Of a stretch of 47,828 nt of DNA, positions 7,796 through 16,681 are shown piece by piece. Source of the stretch: a virus; IMG/VR virus record IMGVR_UViG_3300044798_000079, positions 1 to 47,828 of that record; one strand, given 5' to 3'. Below the pieces are notes generated by a model. That model was not told where the DNA came from. It saw nothing but the letters and a program-made list of their open reading frames with translations, and did no database searches. The position numbers and the translations under genes are program-made. Numbering within the stretch: the stretch's first letter is position 1; the number at the start of each line of letters is the position of its first letter.

Positions 7796-9550
7796 TCAAG
7801 GAGTGAATCTATATTGATATTCATAAGCCCCTATATCTGGTTTCCTAACCGCTCTATGCTTTGCTGGTACTGGATTCCCCTCATAGTCTTTGGTCAGCCC
7901 CACATCCACTCCAGCATTGATGGCAGGGGAAGTAGATTGGAGATGGAAGTCGGAGGTGGAGATGAAAAGGGGATCGGCGTTTACACCCACGGTATCAAAC
8001 CCATATCCCTGCCAAGTTGCCCATGTTCGTTCATCCGCATTATAATAAACAGGTTTAACGTTTGCCTTGTAAATGAGATTATTATCTATAGTCGCTGCTG
8101 TTTGGGTAACCATAGATAATGCGTATCTGGTGGCGGTTGTATTAATGATATTGTTCTTCATTGTCAAAGCAGTTAAGTCCTGGTCGATTTTAACTTCGCT
8201 CCCCCCGGCTGCACTTGTATTTTGATAGATGGTGTTGTTATACAATGTGAGACTCATCTGGCCTGCTTCTTTAACTACCCCAATACCTTTGCTGGCAGCA
8301 GAAGCAATGAGGCCATTCCCATAAATAAGATTATAATATATCACATGGGCGACATTTATAGCTCCATTGGTATTTATATCTACTCCAGAACCACTGTTCC
8401 CATAAAGTTTATTTTGATAAATATTGGAACTTCCTCTAACTTGAATGGCCCCACCATTTGGATGATTATAAACCGTATTTCTATAAATATTTACTACCGC
8501 TGCACTAGCAGTTGAATAATAAATGCCACTGCATTCGTTTACGGCCCTACAGATTGTTCCATTATCATGCACAATATTATCGTATATACTTGCACCATCA
8601 ATTTTACCGTGTATCCCATCATACTGTTGGTTGTTAATAACGGAATCGAATCCATTCCCAGAAATCGTATTGCCATTTATGATTAGTGTTCCTGTAAATG
8701 GAAAAGCTGCGTGGACACCCCACCTCGCATTGTTCTGGATTGTGTTATTGCTTATAGTTGCATTTGTAGGGGCTACAGCTCCATTTATGTAAACTCCAAC
8801 TCCATACCCCTTCTCTATGATGCAGTTTTGGAAAGTGACATCTGCAATCGTGTTATAACCAAGGCTAACAACTCCATCTGATCCATCATTATTATTACGG
8901 AAGGTTATACCAATAAAGGTAAGGGAAACCTTATTATTATTTCGCATGGCATAACTTAATTTACTTAATTCCATCAGGTGTGTGTCGGGGTCTGCTCCAT
9001 CGGAAGCCCAAACATATACTAAATCTCCAGTAGTATCTAAGGTCCATTGGTTTACTGCAAGATCGGTAGTAGCAATATTGGTATTCCATGCTTTTTTTGT
9101 CCTCTTAACACCATCCTCATACAAACTATTGGCTGTCCAATCACAAGCTGCCTGATAAACATTTGTAGCCCCTACTTGTGTCCAACCAGTGATGGCACTC
9201 GCCCCACTAACAATAGGAGTTCCACTGGCATTATAGGTTATTATGCTTGCCCCTGTTCCTGAACCAGAGGTAGGGGGAAGCAAAGCAGCGGCATCCCTAA
9301 ATACTCCTCCAGTATCGCACAGGGTTATCGTGTCCCCTGCTGCAAAGGTGGCCGCATTGTGTTGGGTGATGTTCATGGCAGTATTGGCTGCACCACACCC
9401 TGTCGCATTGGCTTTATTTGCAGCTGTTACTGTGCCATCGGCCCGGAGATAATAAGTGGCAGCATGGCTAATCCCAAGGAGGATCAGACCCCACATCAAC
9501 AACCCGATTGGTACCCCAAAAACTAAATCTTTCCAGAATTTCTTAGGCAT
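7796..9550 (-). CDS. Secreted right-handed beta-helix protein
   Basis: 584 residues. The N-terminal signal peptide has basic PKKFWK, a hydrophobic core (about residues 9-28) and a likely cleavage after SHA (about 31). The middle (about 200-490) has many NxI-x-NN-x-I repeats of a parallel beta-helix, as in pectate-lyase-like folds. The C-terminal ADPLF ... DFHLQSTSPAINAG ... DIGAYEY block is the common end of bacterial secreted beta-helix proteins. A Sec signal on a protein in a virion operon is odd. It could be a lysogenic-conversion (moron) gene, a secreted polysaccharide-active protein, or a virion protein whose hydrophobic start has another job. No catalytic residues could be assigned. Confidence 0.75.
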   Translation of the reverse strand: MPKKFWKDLVFGVPIGLLMWGLILLGISHAATYYLRADGTVTAANKANATGCGAANTAMNITQHNAATFAAGDTITLCDTGGVFRDAAALLPPTSGSGTGASIITYNASGTPIVSGASAITGWTQVGATNVYQAACDWTANSLYEDGVKRTKKAWNTNIATTDLAVNQWTLDTTGDLVYVWASDGADPDTHLMELSKLSYAMRNNNKVSLTFIGITFRNNNDGSDGVVSLGYNTIADVTFQNCIIEKGYGVGVYINGAVAPTNATISNNTIQNNARWGVHAAFPFTGTLIINGNTISGNGFDSVINNQQYDGIHGKIDGASIYDNIVHDNGTICRAVNECSGIYYSTASAAVVNIYRNTVYNHPNGGAIQVRGSSNIYQNKLYGNSGSGVDINTNGAINVAHVIYYNLIYGNGLIASAASKGIGVVKEAGQMSLTLYNNTIYQNTSAAGGSEVKIDQDLTALTMKNNIINTTATRYALSMVTQTAATIDNNLIYKANVKPVYYNADERTWATWQGYGFDTVGVNADPLFISTSDFHLQSTSPAINAGVDVGLTKDYEGNPVPAKHRAVRKPDIGAYEYQYRFTP

Positions 9551-9560
9551 GTTTTACTCC

Positions 9561-10007
9561 TTAATCCCGCCGGAATCCAAAAATTAATTTCAGGTCGGTG
9601 GCGGCGGCGTAAGTTGGGGCCCCAGTCGTTTTCATGACCGCATATAATGTGGTCAAAATTGTGGCCCTGCATAAAACCCCCAGATTGGTCACACAGGCAA
9701 TGCTATTGTCCTTTGCACTCAAATAATCCCCTGCCAAAACATTAAAACAACCAATGCAAAGGGCTATATCAGTATCATGGATGTCCAATTCAGCGTCATT
9801 TGTATAAGTCCCTGCCGCTGGATCTTCTTTAAAAAGATAGACCGACATTGCCGCATTTTGCATTGCCAGATCTACTATGGTGAATGATTGGAGCAATGAT
9901 TCTCCCCCAGGTCTCCTGATCGCCCCCGCCAGAGTTAATTTCCCTCCCACACAATCATTTGCCGTGTAAAGTCCCGCTGTAACTGTTGGAGTCAAAGTGA
10001 TTAACAT
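9561..10007 (-). CDS. Hypothetical structural protein
   Basis: 148 residues, beta-rich, with few charged residues. It begins MLITLTPTVTAGLYTANDCVGGKLTL. Similar-looking proteins sit among head and decoration genes of many phages. It lies between the connector and the beta-helix gene, with a ribosome site AGGAGGATAAAAAA. I do not recognise a named family; a role in the capsid or head-tail region is an inference from position. Confidence 0.65.
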   Translation of the reverse strand: MLITLTPTVTAGLYTANDCVGGKLTLAGAIRRPGGESLLQSFTIVDLAMQNAAMSVYLFKEDPAAGTYTNDAELDIHDTDIALCIGCFNVLAGDYLSAKDNSIACVTNLGVLCRATILTTLYAVMKTTGAPTYAAATDLKLIFGFRRD

Positions 10008-10028
10008 TTTTTTATCCTCCTCCTGTTT

Positions 10029-10628
10029 TCATATCCATATTTTAAACGGCCAAAGTAATTTTTCTATCGTATCGAGTTTGATGACACCGGTTGGTTGGCC
10101 GACGATCACCGACTCCCTATTTTCATAGAGATCGGCCACGCCTATCAATAAAGCCTGAATAATCCTCTTAGGAACGTCCTCGGCCAGATCCCCATAGCCA
10201 CAAACGAATTCAATTTGAATAGGATTCATGGGATAAAGAGTATTGGTGGGCCAGGATTCATCTTCAGCCAATATCATCCTTCCCCGATTTGAAACGGTAT
10301 CCACCAGGTAATAAATTGGATCTAATACCGCTGAGACTGCATCGGCCGTTAGAACAGTAACGGAAGTAATGGACTGAAGCGGTGGCTTTGGTATTTCGAT
10401 ATAATCCCTATTTGGCCATTCATTGAGATAATATTTCCAAGTTTGAGTGATCAGGGCTCGATTGAGAAAACTCTCCACATCGCCACGAACCGCTGTAATG
10501 AGTGTTTCAATATAGGAAATAGAACCTTCATCGATCTCTTCGTCATAGGGGTTAATTTTCAAGTGATCGATCACCTGCTGATAAGTTATAGGTTCGATTG
10601 AAGCATCGGTGATTAATTCAAGTGCCAT
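10029..10628 (-). CDS. Head-tail connector, gp6-like
   Basis: 199 residues. The N-terminus LKINPYDEE ... SYIETLITAVRGDVESFLNRALITQTW and the later VPKRIIQALLIGVADLYENRE are the signature helices of HK97 gp6-like connectors (TIGR02215 type), which form a ring below the portal. It starts 3 bp after the preceding gene ends. Confidence 0.9.
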   Translation of the reverse strand: MALELITDASIEPITYQQVIDHLKINPYDEEIDEGSISYIETLITAVRGDVESFLNRALITQTWKYYLNEWPNRDYIEIPKPPLQSITSVTVLTADAVSAVLDPIYYLVDTVSNRGRMILAEDESWPTNTLYPMNPIQIEFVCGYGDLAEDVPKRIIQALLIGVADLYENRESVIVGQPTGVIKLDTIEKLLWPFKIWI

Positions 10629-10631
10629 CTA

Positions 10632-11933
10632 TCATCCCTCCTCAATTATCATTTCATTAAGAGGATGTGTTCCATGGATAAGATTAAGAGAACTCAGGGG
10701 TATTCCACCCTCTACTATCGTCATTGAAACGGGGGCATGGGTTCCATCTGCCACAGCCATCACTTGTGAACGTTTGAGTTTGACTGTTTTACCAGTTAAG
10801 ACAAAGAGACCTTCATCACAAACTAAGACATATTCTGCCGCTCCTACTGGTATGAGGATTAAGGTGACGTCCTGACCAGTAAGAAGATAATTACCAATTT
10901 CCGCCACCAATATTTTTTGATGAAGCAGGTAACATGATTGACCATTTATTGCATAGTCTCCTAATTCAGCCTGAACCACTCTATGATAAAGAAGAGGAGC
11001 GAGCGAACCAGTTAAAATGAAAGTTCCGGCATCTGCTCCAATCACCCTACTGTAAAATAAGGAAGCAACCTGTCCTGTAATATTGAAGGTTCCGGCATCG
11101 CAGGTTAAGGCATAGATTCCTACACCGGTAAAGGTTAAAGTAACATCTTGGCCGGTAAGGATAAAACTTCCAATTCCCGCCGAGAGAAGGTAACTTCGAA
11201 GGAAGGAAACATCGGCTCCCGTTATGGCATATCCACCCGACTCAGTAATAAGACTTCTTGAAGCGAGGAGGGCAACGGCTGTTCCGGTGAGATTATATGT
11301 TCCGGGGCTTGCATTAATCAGACTACTTTTGAGAAGGGAAACGGGTTGGCCTGTTTCTACAAAACTTCCGGCATCACAGGTGAGAAGGTATCCAGATGCC
11401 GGCATATCCCCACCTTCCCAATCGTCTAAATACACACCAGAACCATAAGTTGAATAGATCATCATCCCAGCGGAACCGCTTGCAAGAGATGAATCTGTTC
11501 TGGTTGAAAGATCGGAACCACCTACATTTGGAGTTAATGTTGTTCCCGATACACTCAGTTTCCAAATTTCATTATCCGCATTTGTCCGAGAAATTTCTGA
11601 ACCTAATTGAGTATTTACACCATCAACAACCTTAAACACACAAACCCCATTGGGAGGAGTAGCACCAGCAAATATATAGTACCCATTTCCTGTTCCAGCC
11701 GATGCAATCCTAACTGCTGGCCCGCACCATTCTGGTTTTAAAACCAGACACAATGAGTATTGATCGTTACCAAAAGTGTCAGCGTTCCAATAGGTAGAGG
11801 ACCATATGGTGGTTTGGGTACAAACAGCATTATTATATCCGGTTAATGCACCGAATCCAGGTGAAGTCGTCCAATTCCCAGCCAGAGGGTATTGAAAAGC
11901 TCTATTAAAATTATCAGTTTGGGGTAAACTCAT
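10632..11933 (-). CDS. Structural protein: concanavalin-like domain plus tandem beta repeats
   Basis: 433 residues. Residues 1-175 look like a LamG/concanavalin-type jelly roll (DNFNRA.. W... YY.F.., ending DDWEGGD). Residues about 180-390 hold roughly nine short repeats built on the pattern Y-x-L-T-x-DAG-x-F-x-x-TGQ-x-V-x-L, period about 22-23 residues, each predicted to be two beta strands. This is probably a virion decoration or fibre-like protein binding sugars or the host surface. The next gene starts one base after this one's ATG on the other side, a tight operon. Confidence 0.7.
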   Translation of the reverse strand: MSLPQTDNFNRAFQYPLAGNWTTSPGFGALTGYNNAVCTQTTIWSSTYWNADTFGNDQYSLCLVLKPEWCGPAVRIASAGTGNGYYIFAGATPPNGVCVFKVVDGVNTQLGSEISRTNADNEIWKLSVSGTTLTPNVGGSDLSTRTDSSLASGSAGMMIYSTYGSGVYLDDWEGGDMPASGYLLTCDAGSFVETGQPVSLLKSSLINASPGTYNLTGTAVALLASRSLITESGGYAITGADVSFLRSYLLSAGIGSFILTGQDVTLTFTGVGIYALTCDAGTFNITGQVASLFYSRVIGADAGTFILTGSLAPLLYHRVVQAELGDYAINGQSCYLLHQKILVAEIGNYLLTGQDVTLILIPVGAAEYVLVCDEGLFVLTGKTVKLKRSQVMAVADGTHAPVSMTIVEGGIPLSSLNLIHGTHPLNEMIIEEG

Positions 11934-12467
11934 TTAAAACTCTTCTCCACTCATTTTAATCTTGCCTATCTTTAAATCCTTTACTTTTTCGTCAATGGCT
12001 TCCTTTACGGTCTTTTCTCCAGATATGGCAGATAAATCACTTGCAATAAGGTTCTTCGTGATTTGATCTCCCTTACCATCTGCAATTTGGGCAATGGTGA
12101 AAATCTTAATCAGATAGGAAAGAAAATCCTTCACCGTTGTTCCCACCACCATGTTCTTATCAATGCCATTTGCTATAAGAGCAGTATGGATAGTGTCCAA
12201 CAGGGCCTGTTCCTTCATGCCTTGTTTTAGTTCTTTTTCGTCTTTATAGAATAAGGAAACAGGGATAACTTTTAAATCCTTTTCGATGGCCGTATGTGCA
12301 CTATCCGAAGCGTGGACACAACAAATCGAGATATGTCTTGCAGGATTATCGATTTCATCAAACCAATCTCCTGCCTGAATATCAATGAGATCGTTCAGAA
12401 TAGATCGATAGGGATCAAGAAATGTTCCGGTTCCTTTTTGTGGTGCGAGATAGAATCTAACTTTCAT
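11934..12467 (-). CDS. Hypothetical protein
   Basis: 177 residues, mixed alpha/beta. Similar N-terminal text (KVRFYLAPQKGTGTFLDPYRS) occurs in phage structural regions, but I recognise no function. The C-terminal half is charged and helical. It is co-transcribed with the repeat protein, whose start follows its stop directly. Confidence 0.65.
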   Translation of the reverse strand: MKVRFYLAPQKGTGTFLDPYRSILNDLIDIQAGDWFDEIDNPARHISICCVHASDSAHTAIEKDLKVIPVSLFYKDEKELKQGMKEQALLDTIHTALIANGIDKNMVVGTTVKDFLSYLIKIFTIAQIADGKGDQITKNLIASDLSAISGEKTVKEAIDEKVKDLKIGKIKMSGEEF

Positions 12468-12488
12468 AATTAACTTCCCTAATTTCAG

Positions 12489-12899
12489 TTATGCTATGGT
12501 TAGAATTGAGGCGCCAAAGTCTACTTTAAATTTCTCCCCGACCGCACAACTTATGGATGAGCCATAATCCCAGTAACAAATGAGACGATCAGCAACGGTT
12601 GCATTCTTAATTACTGCATATCGGAATGGACCGAATCCACCTGCCCCAGCAGTCCATTCCACATCCACTCCGGTCATTGTCCCAGTACCGGCCGTCTCTG
12701 TGTAATCATTTGCAATGTCCGCCTCAGCATATCCATTCTCTTCAGTGATGCCAAGAAGATCACCCTGTACTGCGTCAAGGGATACACTTGGAGCGTTGTT
12801 AGTAAGATAAACTTCGAGGGTATCACCTGCCGCATGAAGATGGTGAACACCTTTCCCAAGTTGCTCTACAAAATCCTCAAATTTTACAAAAGTTGCCAT
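12489..12899 (-). CDS. Putative structural/decoration protein
   Basis: 136 residues, beta-rich. It begins MATFVKFEDFVEQLGKGVHHL and ends in a hydrophobic strand (KVDFGASILTIA). The motif NTAPS-like YLTNNAPSVSLDAV and a Thr/Gly-rich middle suggest a small beta-barrel virion protein common in metagenomic siphoviruses. The site GAAAGGAGAA precedes the ATG, immediately after a terminator-like hairpin. Confidence 0.65.
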   Translation of the reverse strand: MATFVKFEDFVEQLGKGVHHLHAAGDTLEVYLTNNAPSVSLDAVQGDLLGITEENGYAEADIANDYTETAGTGTMTGVDVEWTAGAGGFGPFRYAVIKNATVADRLICYWDYGSSISCAVGEKFKVDFGASILTIA

Positions 12900-12920
12900 G
12901 ATTTATATTCTCCTTTCAAG

Positions 12921-12973
12921 AAAAAGGGGCGATCCACAGGGGGAAAGGAGGAAAAATCCCTGCTTCACGCCCC
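12921..12973 (-). terminator. Terminator-like intercistronic hairpin
   Basis: On the minus strand GGGGCG (12973-12968) pairs with CGCCCC (12931-12926), with an inner CAGGG/CCCTG stem, and is followed by TTTTT. It lies after the concanavalin-like gene and before the 136-residue gene, so it may be a partial terminator or stability element. Confidence 0.5.
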
Positions 12974-12980
12974 GAATGAA

Positions 12981-13700
12981 TTACCTCGTTGCCTGCCAAA
13001 TCTTGATGTAGTCCAACTTCAGGGTTCCAAGACCCGCATCTGCTCCGGTCTTTGTCATATTGACATAAGGTTGAACAAGGTTGCCTATATCGTGAACGAT
13101 AAAGGTCGTTCCCGTTCCCACAGCCACTCCATCAATGAAAAACCTGACATCCACATTATTCGTGAAGTCAATTCGGTAAACATGATATGCGGTATTGAGC
13201 ACAGTCACCCCAGTAGCGATCGCATCATTGTCATGTGAACTATCATCGGTATAGATTACAACGGTCCCGTTTCCGTCAAGCACAAAGCAGGCATATTTAG
13301 CATAGTCATTTGCCGCTGCAATCTGCTTGTCATCCACCTGGGCTTCCCCAAGAACACCGATGTGGGCCTCAGTGCCAACAGTGGGAAGAACAGAAAAAAT
13401 GATTCTGTACTCCACCACCAATCCCTTGGCTGTGTCCCAACTCAGGACATTACCTTGATTTACAATCCCTGCCTCCTGATTTGCTGCGGTGGCATCAAAG
13501 GTAAAAACTGCATTGCCCAAACCATCAAGGGCCTGCGTACCTGCGCCAGCGGCAGTATATAACCATTGAAGAGTATTGTACGTCACCGTTTCAAAGTCAT
13601 CAAACAATTTTCTCCCCGCAAAAGATTCAGTTGTTTCATGAGTAGCTGAATCAAAAAACCCTCCTACACCACCCCTGCTTCTCCATTTTGTTTGTCCCAT
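12981..13700 (-). CDS. Concanavalin-like lectin-fold structural protein
   Basis: 239 residues. From about residue 30 it reads like a LamG/concanavalin jelly roll: FDDFETVTYNTLQW, VEYRIIFSVLP, YHVYRIDFTNNVDVRFFIDGVAVG, then a C-terminal LDYIKIWQA strand. Residues 1-25 form a basic, flexible N-terminal arm. It lies two genes after the capsid, so a capsid decoration protein that binds glycans is likely. Confidence 0.7.
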   Translation of the reverse strand: MGQTKWRSRGGVGGFFDSATHETTESFAGRKLFDDFETVTYNTLQWLYTAAGAGTQALDGLGNAVFTFDATAANQEAGIVNQGNVLSWDTAKGLVVEYRIIFSVLPTVGTEAHIGVLGEAQVDDKQIAAANDYAKYACFVLDGNGTVVIYTDDSSHDNDAIATGVTVLNTAYHVYRIDFTNNVDVRFFIDGVAVGTGTTFIVHDIGNLVQPYVNMTKTGADAGLGTLKLDYIKIWQATR

Positions 13701-13777
13701 TTTAAATCTCCCGTTTCACAGTCTTTCGATCTGTGCTGCCATCGCTGAGGCAGATCGCCTAAAGATTAAAAGATTAA

Positions 13778-13799
13778 GGGAGAGGCCGAAACCCCTCCC
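13778..13799 (-). other. Intercistronic hairpin
   Basis: GGGAG-A-GG pairs with CC-C-CTCCC (one mismatch) around a 6-base loop, in the gap between two structural genes. On the minus strand it is followed by TTAATCTTTT, a poor T tract. It may slow decay or weakly terminate. Confidence 0.45.
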
Positions 13800-13806
13800 C
13801 GTTAAA

Positions 13807-14274
13807 TTACACTACAGACACTGCGATCCCTGGTTCCTTGTATCTTGCATCGCTGAGAATGTAGATAACCGAATGGACACCGGCTACCGCACTCAGGGCC
13901 AGCCTCACGAATGGATAATCTGCTGTCAACTCAATGGCATCCAGTTCGATGACCGAATAATTACCATCATTGGTTCCCATCGTAAAACCACCGGCACCAA
14001 CGATTAAAGTTGGGACGCCTAAAGTATTGCCACCCGCAGTCAGATAAGCTACATTGCAATCCCTATGAGTAAATGCGATTGCTGTTCCGGCACCAACTCC
14101 TGTGGCACTTTTTTCCACCGTAACAACAGCAGGATCACCCACACCACTCTGAATAACAGCGGTAAGATGGGAATAGTTTTCCATATTGACATAGGCACAA
14201 ACCCCTCCTAAACCAGCACCTGTAGAATGAGGAGGCATGGCATTAACGATGTTGCAAATTTCGCTTAAATACAT
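13807..14274 (-). CDS. Hypothetical capsid-region protein (possible decoration or capsid accessory)
   Basis: 155 residues, beta-rich. It begins MYLSEICNIVNAMPPHSTGAG and has the motif FVRLALSAVAGVHSVIYILSDARYK near the C-terminus. Its place directly after the major capsid gene is where decoration proteins usually sit. The ribosome site (AAGGAGAAAAG) follows an intercistronic hairpin. No named family is recognised. Confidence 0.65.
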   Translation of the reverse strand: MYLSEICNIVNAMPPHSTGAGLGGVCAYVNMENYSHLTAVIQSGVGDPAVVTVEKSATGVGAGTAIAFTHRDCNVAYLTAGGNTLGVPTLIVGAGGFTMGTNDGNYSVIELDAIELTADYPFVRLALSAVAGVHSVIYILSDARYKEPGIAVSVV

Positions 14275-14291
14275 GATCTTTTCTCCTTGTT

Positions 14292-14323
14292 AGGCAGGAG
14301 GCCGTTTTGTGGCGCCTCCGCCT
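14292..14323 (-). other. Intercistronic hairpin after the capsid gene
   Basis: AGGC-A-GGAGGC pairs with GCCTCC-G-CCT... as a 10-bp stem with a single bulged A and an 11-base loop. No T tract follows, so mRNA stabilisation or processing is more likely than termination. Confidence 0.5.
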
Positions 14324-14339
14324 GTCAAAAGGTTAAATA

Positions 14340-15674
14340 TTATCTTGCGGCCAGAGAAATAAAGGGACTGACCGTCGCACTTCCATCTTTCGGTGTCAAA
14401 GCAGCAACCCAGATGGGCTGTCCATCCGTCCGATAGACCATCCTAAAGGCTGTCTCATCATAAAGAAATTTCACGTGGATGGAACTTGCCACCTGAGCTC
14501 CACCCTTGTCGATCATCAAATACTGGGAAAGATCAACGAACATAATATCTCCCAAATCTCCAATGGCGGAACAGTTCTCAATTGCGAAAACTGGCCGACC
14601 CATCAGGGTTCCGTATGGGCCAACTGACAACCCACCAGGAGGCATATAAAGAGGAATGGTTGGAAGTCCAGGCATCGTCATAAACATCAACTGCGGGAGG
14701 ATACTCTGAGAAATCAACCACACTGCATTGCCAGTCCCACGTGGCCACATCCGAGAAAACATATTGACGATGTTTTCAGCCACGATCGTATCTGGAAGCT
14801 GTCCACCTTCTGCTGGAACAGCGATCAACGCACCACTGGATAAAATTCCCAGCGGCTGTCCAACCCCGGTGCCCCGGATGATGACTCTTTCCATCTCAAC
14901 ATCGAGAGCTTCCGTAAATCCATCATTCGCGACGGCAGAAAGCGCCGTGGCATCTTGAAGAAGTTCATCGGTTGCATACCAAAGACCTGCAATCTTCTTC
15001 AATTTGAGACCGATCTGACGTAATTCAGGATGGGCAGGAGTCTTTTGTTCCCCTTCGCCCAGCCAATACATGATAATTCCACCCCAAATCGATGACACAC
15101 GGGATGTCTCTTTCACGGCGTTCATGGTCAAGCCATTAGCATTGGGGCCAATGGGAATTCGACGAACCCTTGAGGGAACAGGACTCATCGCATAGACCTT
15201 GGTGATCAATTCCGCACTGTAATCTGTCTGAAGCATGAATCCACCATCAGAGGGAATCCCTTCATTCATGCCCAGGGCACGGAGTTGGCCTTCGATGTAT
15301 CCAAGCCTCCGGTCCTGCCCACCACCCACGTTTGCCGTCTTGATCGCCATAAGATTCTCCCCAAAAGAAGAGAACCGCAATTCTTTAGGTGGCATTCCAG
15401 GATATTTCCTCGTCATCTCATCTTCGGTCAATTCTGGCTTGATAATCCGATTATTCACACTCTTGCTGAGATCGTCCCTAAATGATGCCTCCCGCTTGAG
15501 TCCTTCCAATGTGGCCTTATAATTCTCGGCATCATCAATCAGTTCAATGGCTTTTTTCTGTTCTTCTTCGGTATATTTTCGTTTTTCTCCTTCTACTTGA
15601 TTCCTCATGGCCTCCACTTCGGCCATCCTGCTCTGAATGAGTTTTGTAAGTTCAATGATTTTGTCAGCTAACAT
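14340..15674 (-). CDS. Major capsid protein, HK97 fold
   Basis: 444 residues from the ATG at 15674, chosen because GGAGGTAAC lies 7 bases upstream; an ATG at 15704 lies inside the hairpin flank. Residues 1-100 form a charged coiled-coil delta domain, normally removed by the prohead protease. The rest is HK97-like: VRRIPIG, ATDELLQDA, the E-loop and G-P-rich A-domain (MPGLPTIPLYMPPGGLSVGPYGTLMGRPVFAIENCSAIG), and a C-terminal DETAFRMVYRTDGQ. It follows the protease gene with a terminator-like hairpin between. Confidence 0.93.
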   Translation of the reverse strand: MLADKIIELTKLIQSRMAEVEAMRNQVEGEKRKYTEEEQKKAIELIDDAENYKATLEGLKREASFRDDLSKSVNNRIIKPELTEDEMTRKYPGMPPKELRFSSFGENLMAIKTANVGGGQDRRLGYIEGQLRALGMNEGIPSDGGFMLQTDYSAELITKVYAMSPVPSRVRRIPIGPNANGLTMNAVKETSRVSSIWGGIIMYWLGEGEQKTPAHPELRQIGLKLKKIAGLWYATDELLQDATALSAVANDGFTEALDVEMERVIIRGTGVGQPLGILSSGALIAVPAEGGQLPDTIVAENIVNMFSRMWPRGTGNAVWLISQSILPQLMFMTMPGLPTIPLYMPPGGLSVGPYGTLMGRPVFAIENCSAIGDLGDIMFVDLSQYLMIDKGGAQVASSIHVKFLYDETAFRMVYRTDGQPIWVAALTPKDGSATVSPFISLAAR

Positions 15675-15702
15675 TTTAGTTACCTCCAATTTAGGTTCAC
15701 CC

Positions 15703-15744
15703 AAAAAAAGAAGCGCCTAACCGCCGTATACGGTTGGCGCTTCT
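15703..15744 (-). terminator. Strong terminator-like hairpin upstream of the capsid gene
   Basis: AGAAGCGCC-T-AACCG pairs with CGGTT-GGCGCTTCT (14 bp, one bulge, loop CCGTATA). On the minus strand a run of seven Ts follows (15709-15703). It sits only about 30 bases before the capsid ATG, so full termination would silence the capsid unless antiterminated. It may instead set a processed 5' end. Confidence 0.7.
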
Positions 15745-15800
15745 CTTATATTGGGGACCTGGCTGCAGACCAGGATTTTTATGTCAGTTTAAATTGATTT

Positions 15801-16670
15801 TTATATCCAAATCTTTTTGAGAGATTCAAATTTATCCATCGCATTCTTAAATCTCTCGTCTTTAGCCTTCATTTGCTCGGCTATCTTCTCCTCAGAAGCA
15901 CAGTCGAGTACTATGCCATCCACGATCATGAGTTCCGCATTTCTTGCATAAACAGAGGTCGATTCATAGACAGGAAAGGTCACAACGCTTATCTCATACA
16001 GCGTTGCGTCTTTCACATTCCGAACATACCCACCTTCTTCTTTTGTCCATGAAGGTTCCACATTGTCGGCAAACTTGAAACTCATATTAGAAACGTCTCT
16101 CCTTTTTATGGAGTAGACAAGATCTTTGGCCCATTGAGAGGAAGGTGGTACATTCTCAAACATGACTCCACTCGGATCGTCTTTCAATTTTAGTGTTCCA
16201 GCCGACGTGCGACCAAAGACATACTTCATTTCATGATTCCAAAGCATGAAAATATCGGAGCCACTTCCTACAGAACTTCTAAAAGCTCCTGGTAAAATTC
16301 TTTCTTTAATATTCGGCAAGCCCTCTATCGGATTGACCGACAAACGATTATAAGGAATAGCAATACCTGAGAGGGTTACACCCATTTGATCACCCGTAAC
16401 TCGAAATTCTACATCAAATGATCGTTTCTCCATTCCAGAATGTCTTTTGTGATCTGAAACCCATTTCTCGGCCTCAGCCATCGACCACTTATCAACATCG
16501 AAGAGATATTTCTGGATGTGAGTCGAACCATTGGGATCGCTTGTCAATTTTCCAATTACCGCTTTTATTCCTTGCTCTTCGGAAATGGTGATGGTGGAAA
16601 AAGAAGTATCAACAAAGTCGTTTTTGTCTTTAATCGGAATGTGATGATAATTGTCAGTTGTTTCTGGCAT
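15801..16670 (-). CDS. Prohead maturation protease (HK97 family, U35)
   Basis: 289 residues. The protease core begins near residue 80 (KRSFDVEFR ... GVTLSGIAIPYNRLS). Catalytic candidates are His146 (LWNHE) and the serine in RRDVSNMSFKF (194-197), followed by LYEISVVTFPVYESTSV. The first 75 residues are an extra domain (HIQKYLFDVDKWSMAEAEKWVSDH) seen fused to some phage proteases. It matures the capsid by removing the delta domain. Confidence 0.92.
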   Translation of the reverse strand: MPETTDNYHHIPIKDKNDFVDTSFSTITISEEQGIKAVIGKLTSDPNGSTHIQKYLFDVDKWSMAEAEKWVSDHKRHSGMEKRSFDVEFRVTGDQMGVTLSGIAIPYNRLSVNPIEGLPNIKERILPGAFRSSVGSGSDIFMLWNHEMKYVFGRTSAGTLKLKDDPSGVMFENVPPSSQWAKDLVYSIKRRDVSNMSFKFADNVEPSWTKEEGGYVRNVKDATLYEISVVTFPVYESTSVYARNAELMIVDGIVLDCASEEKIAEQMKAKDERFKNAMDKFESLKKIWI

Positions 16671-16681
16671 TTTAAATCTCC

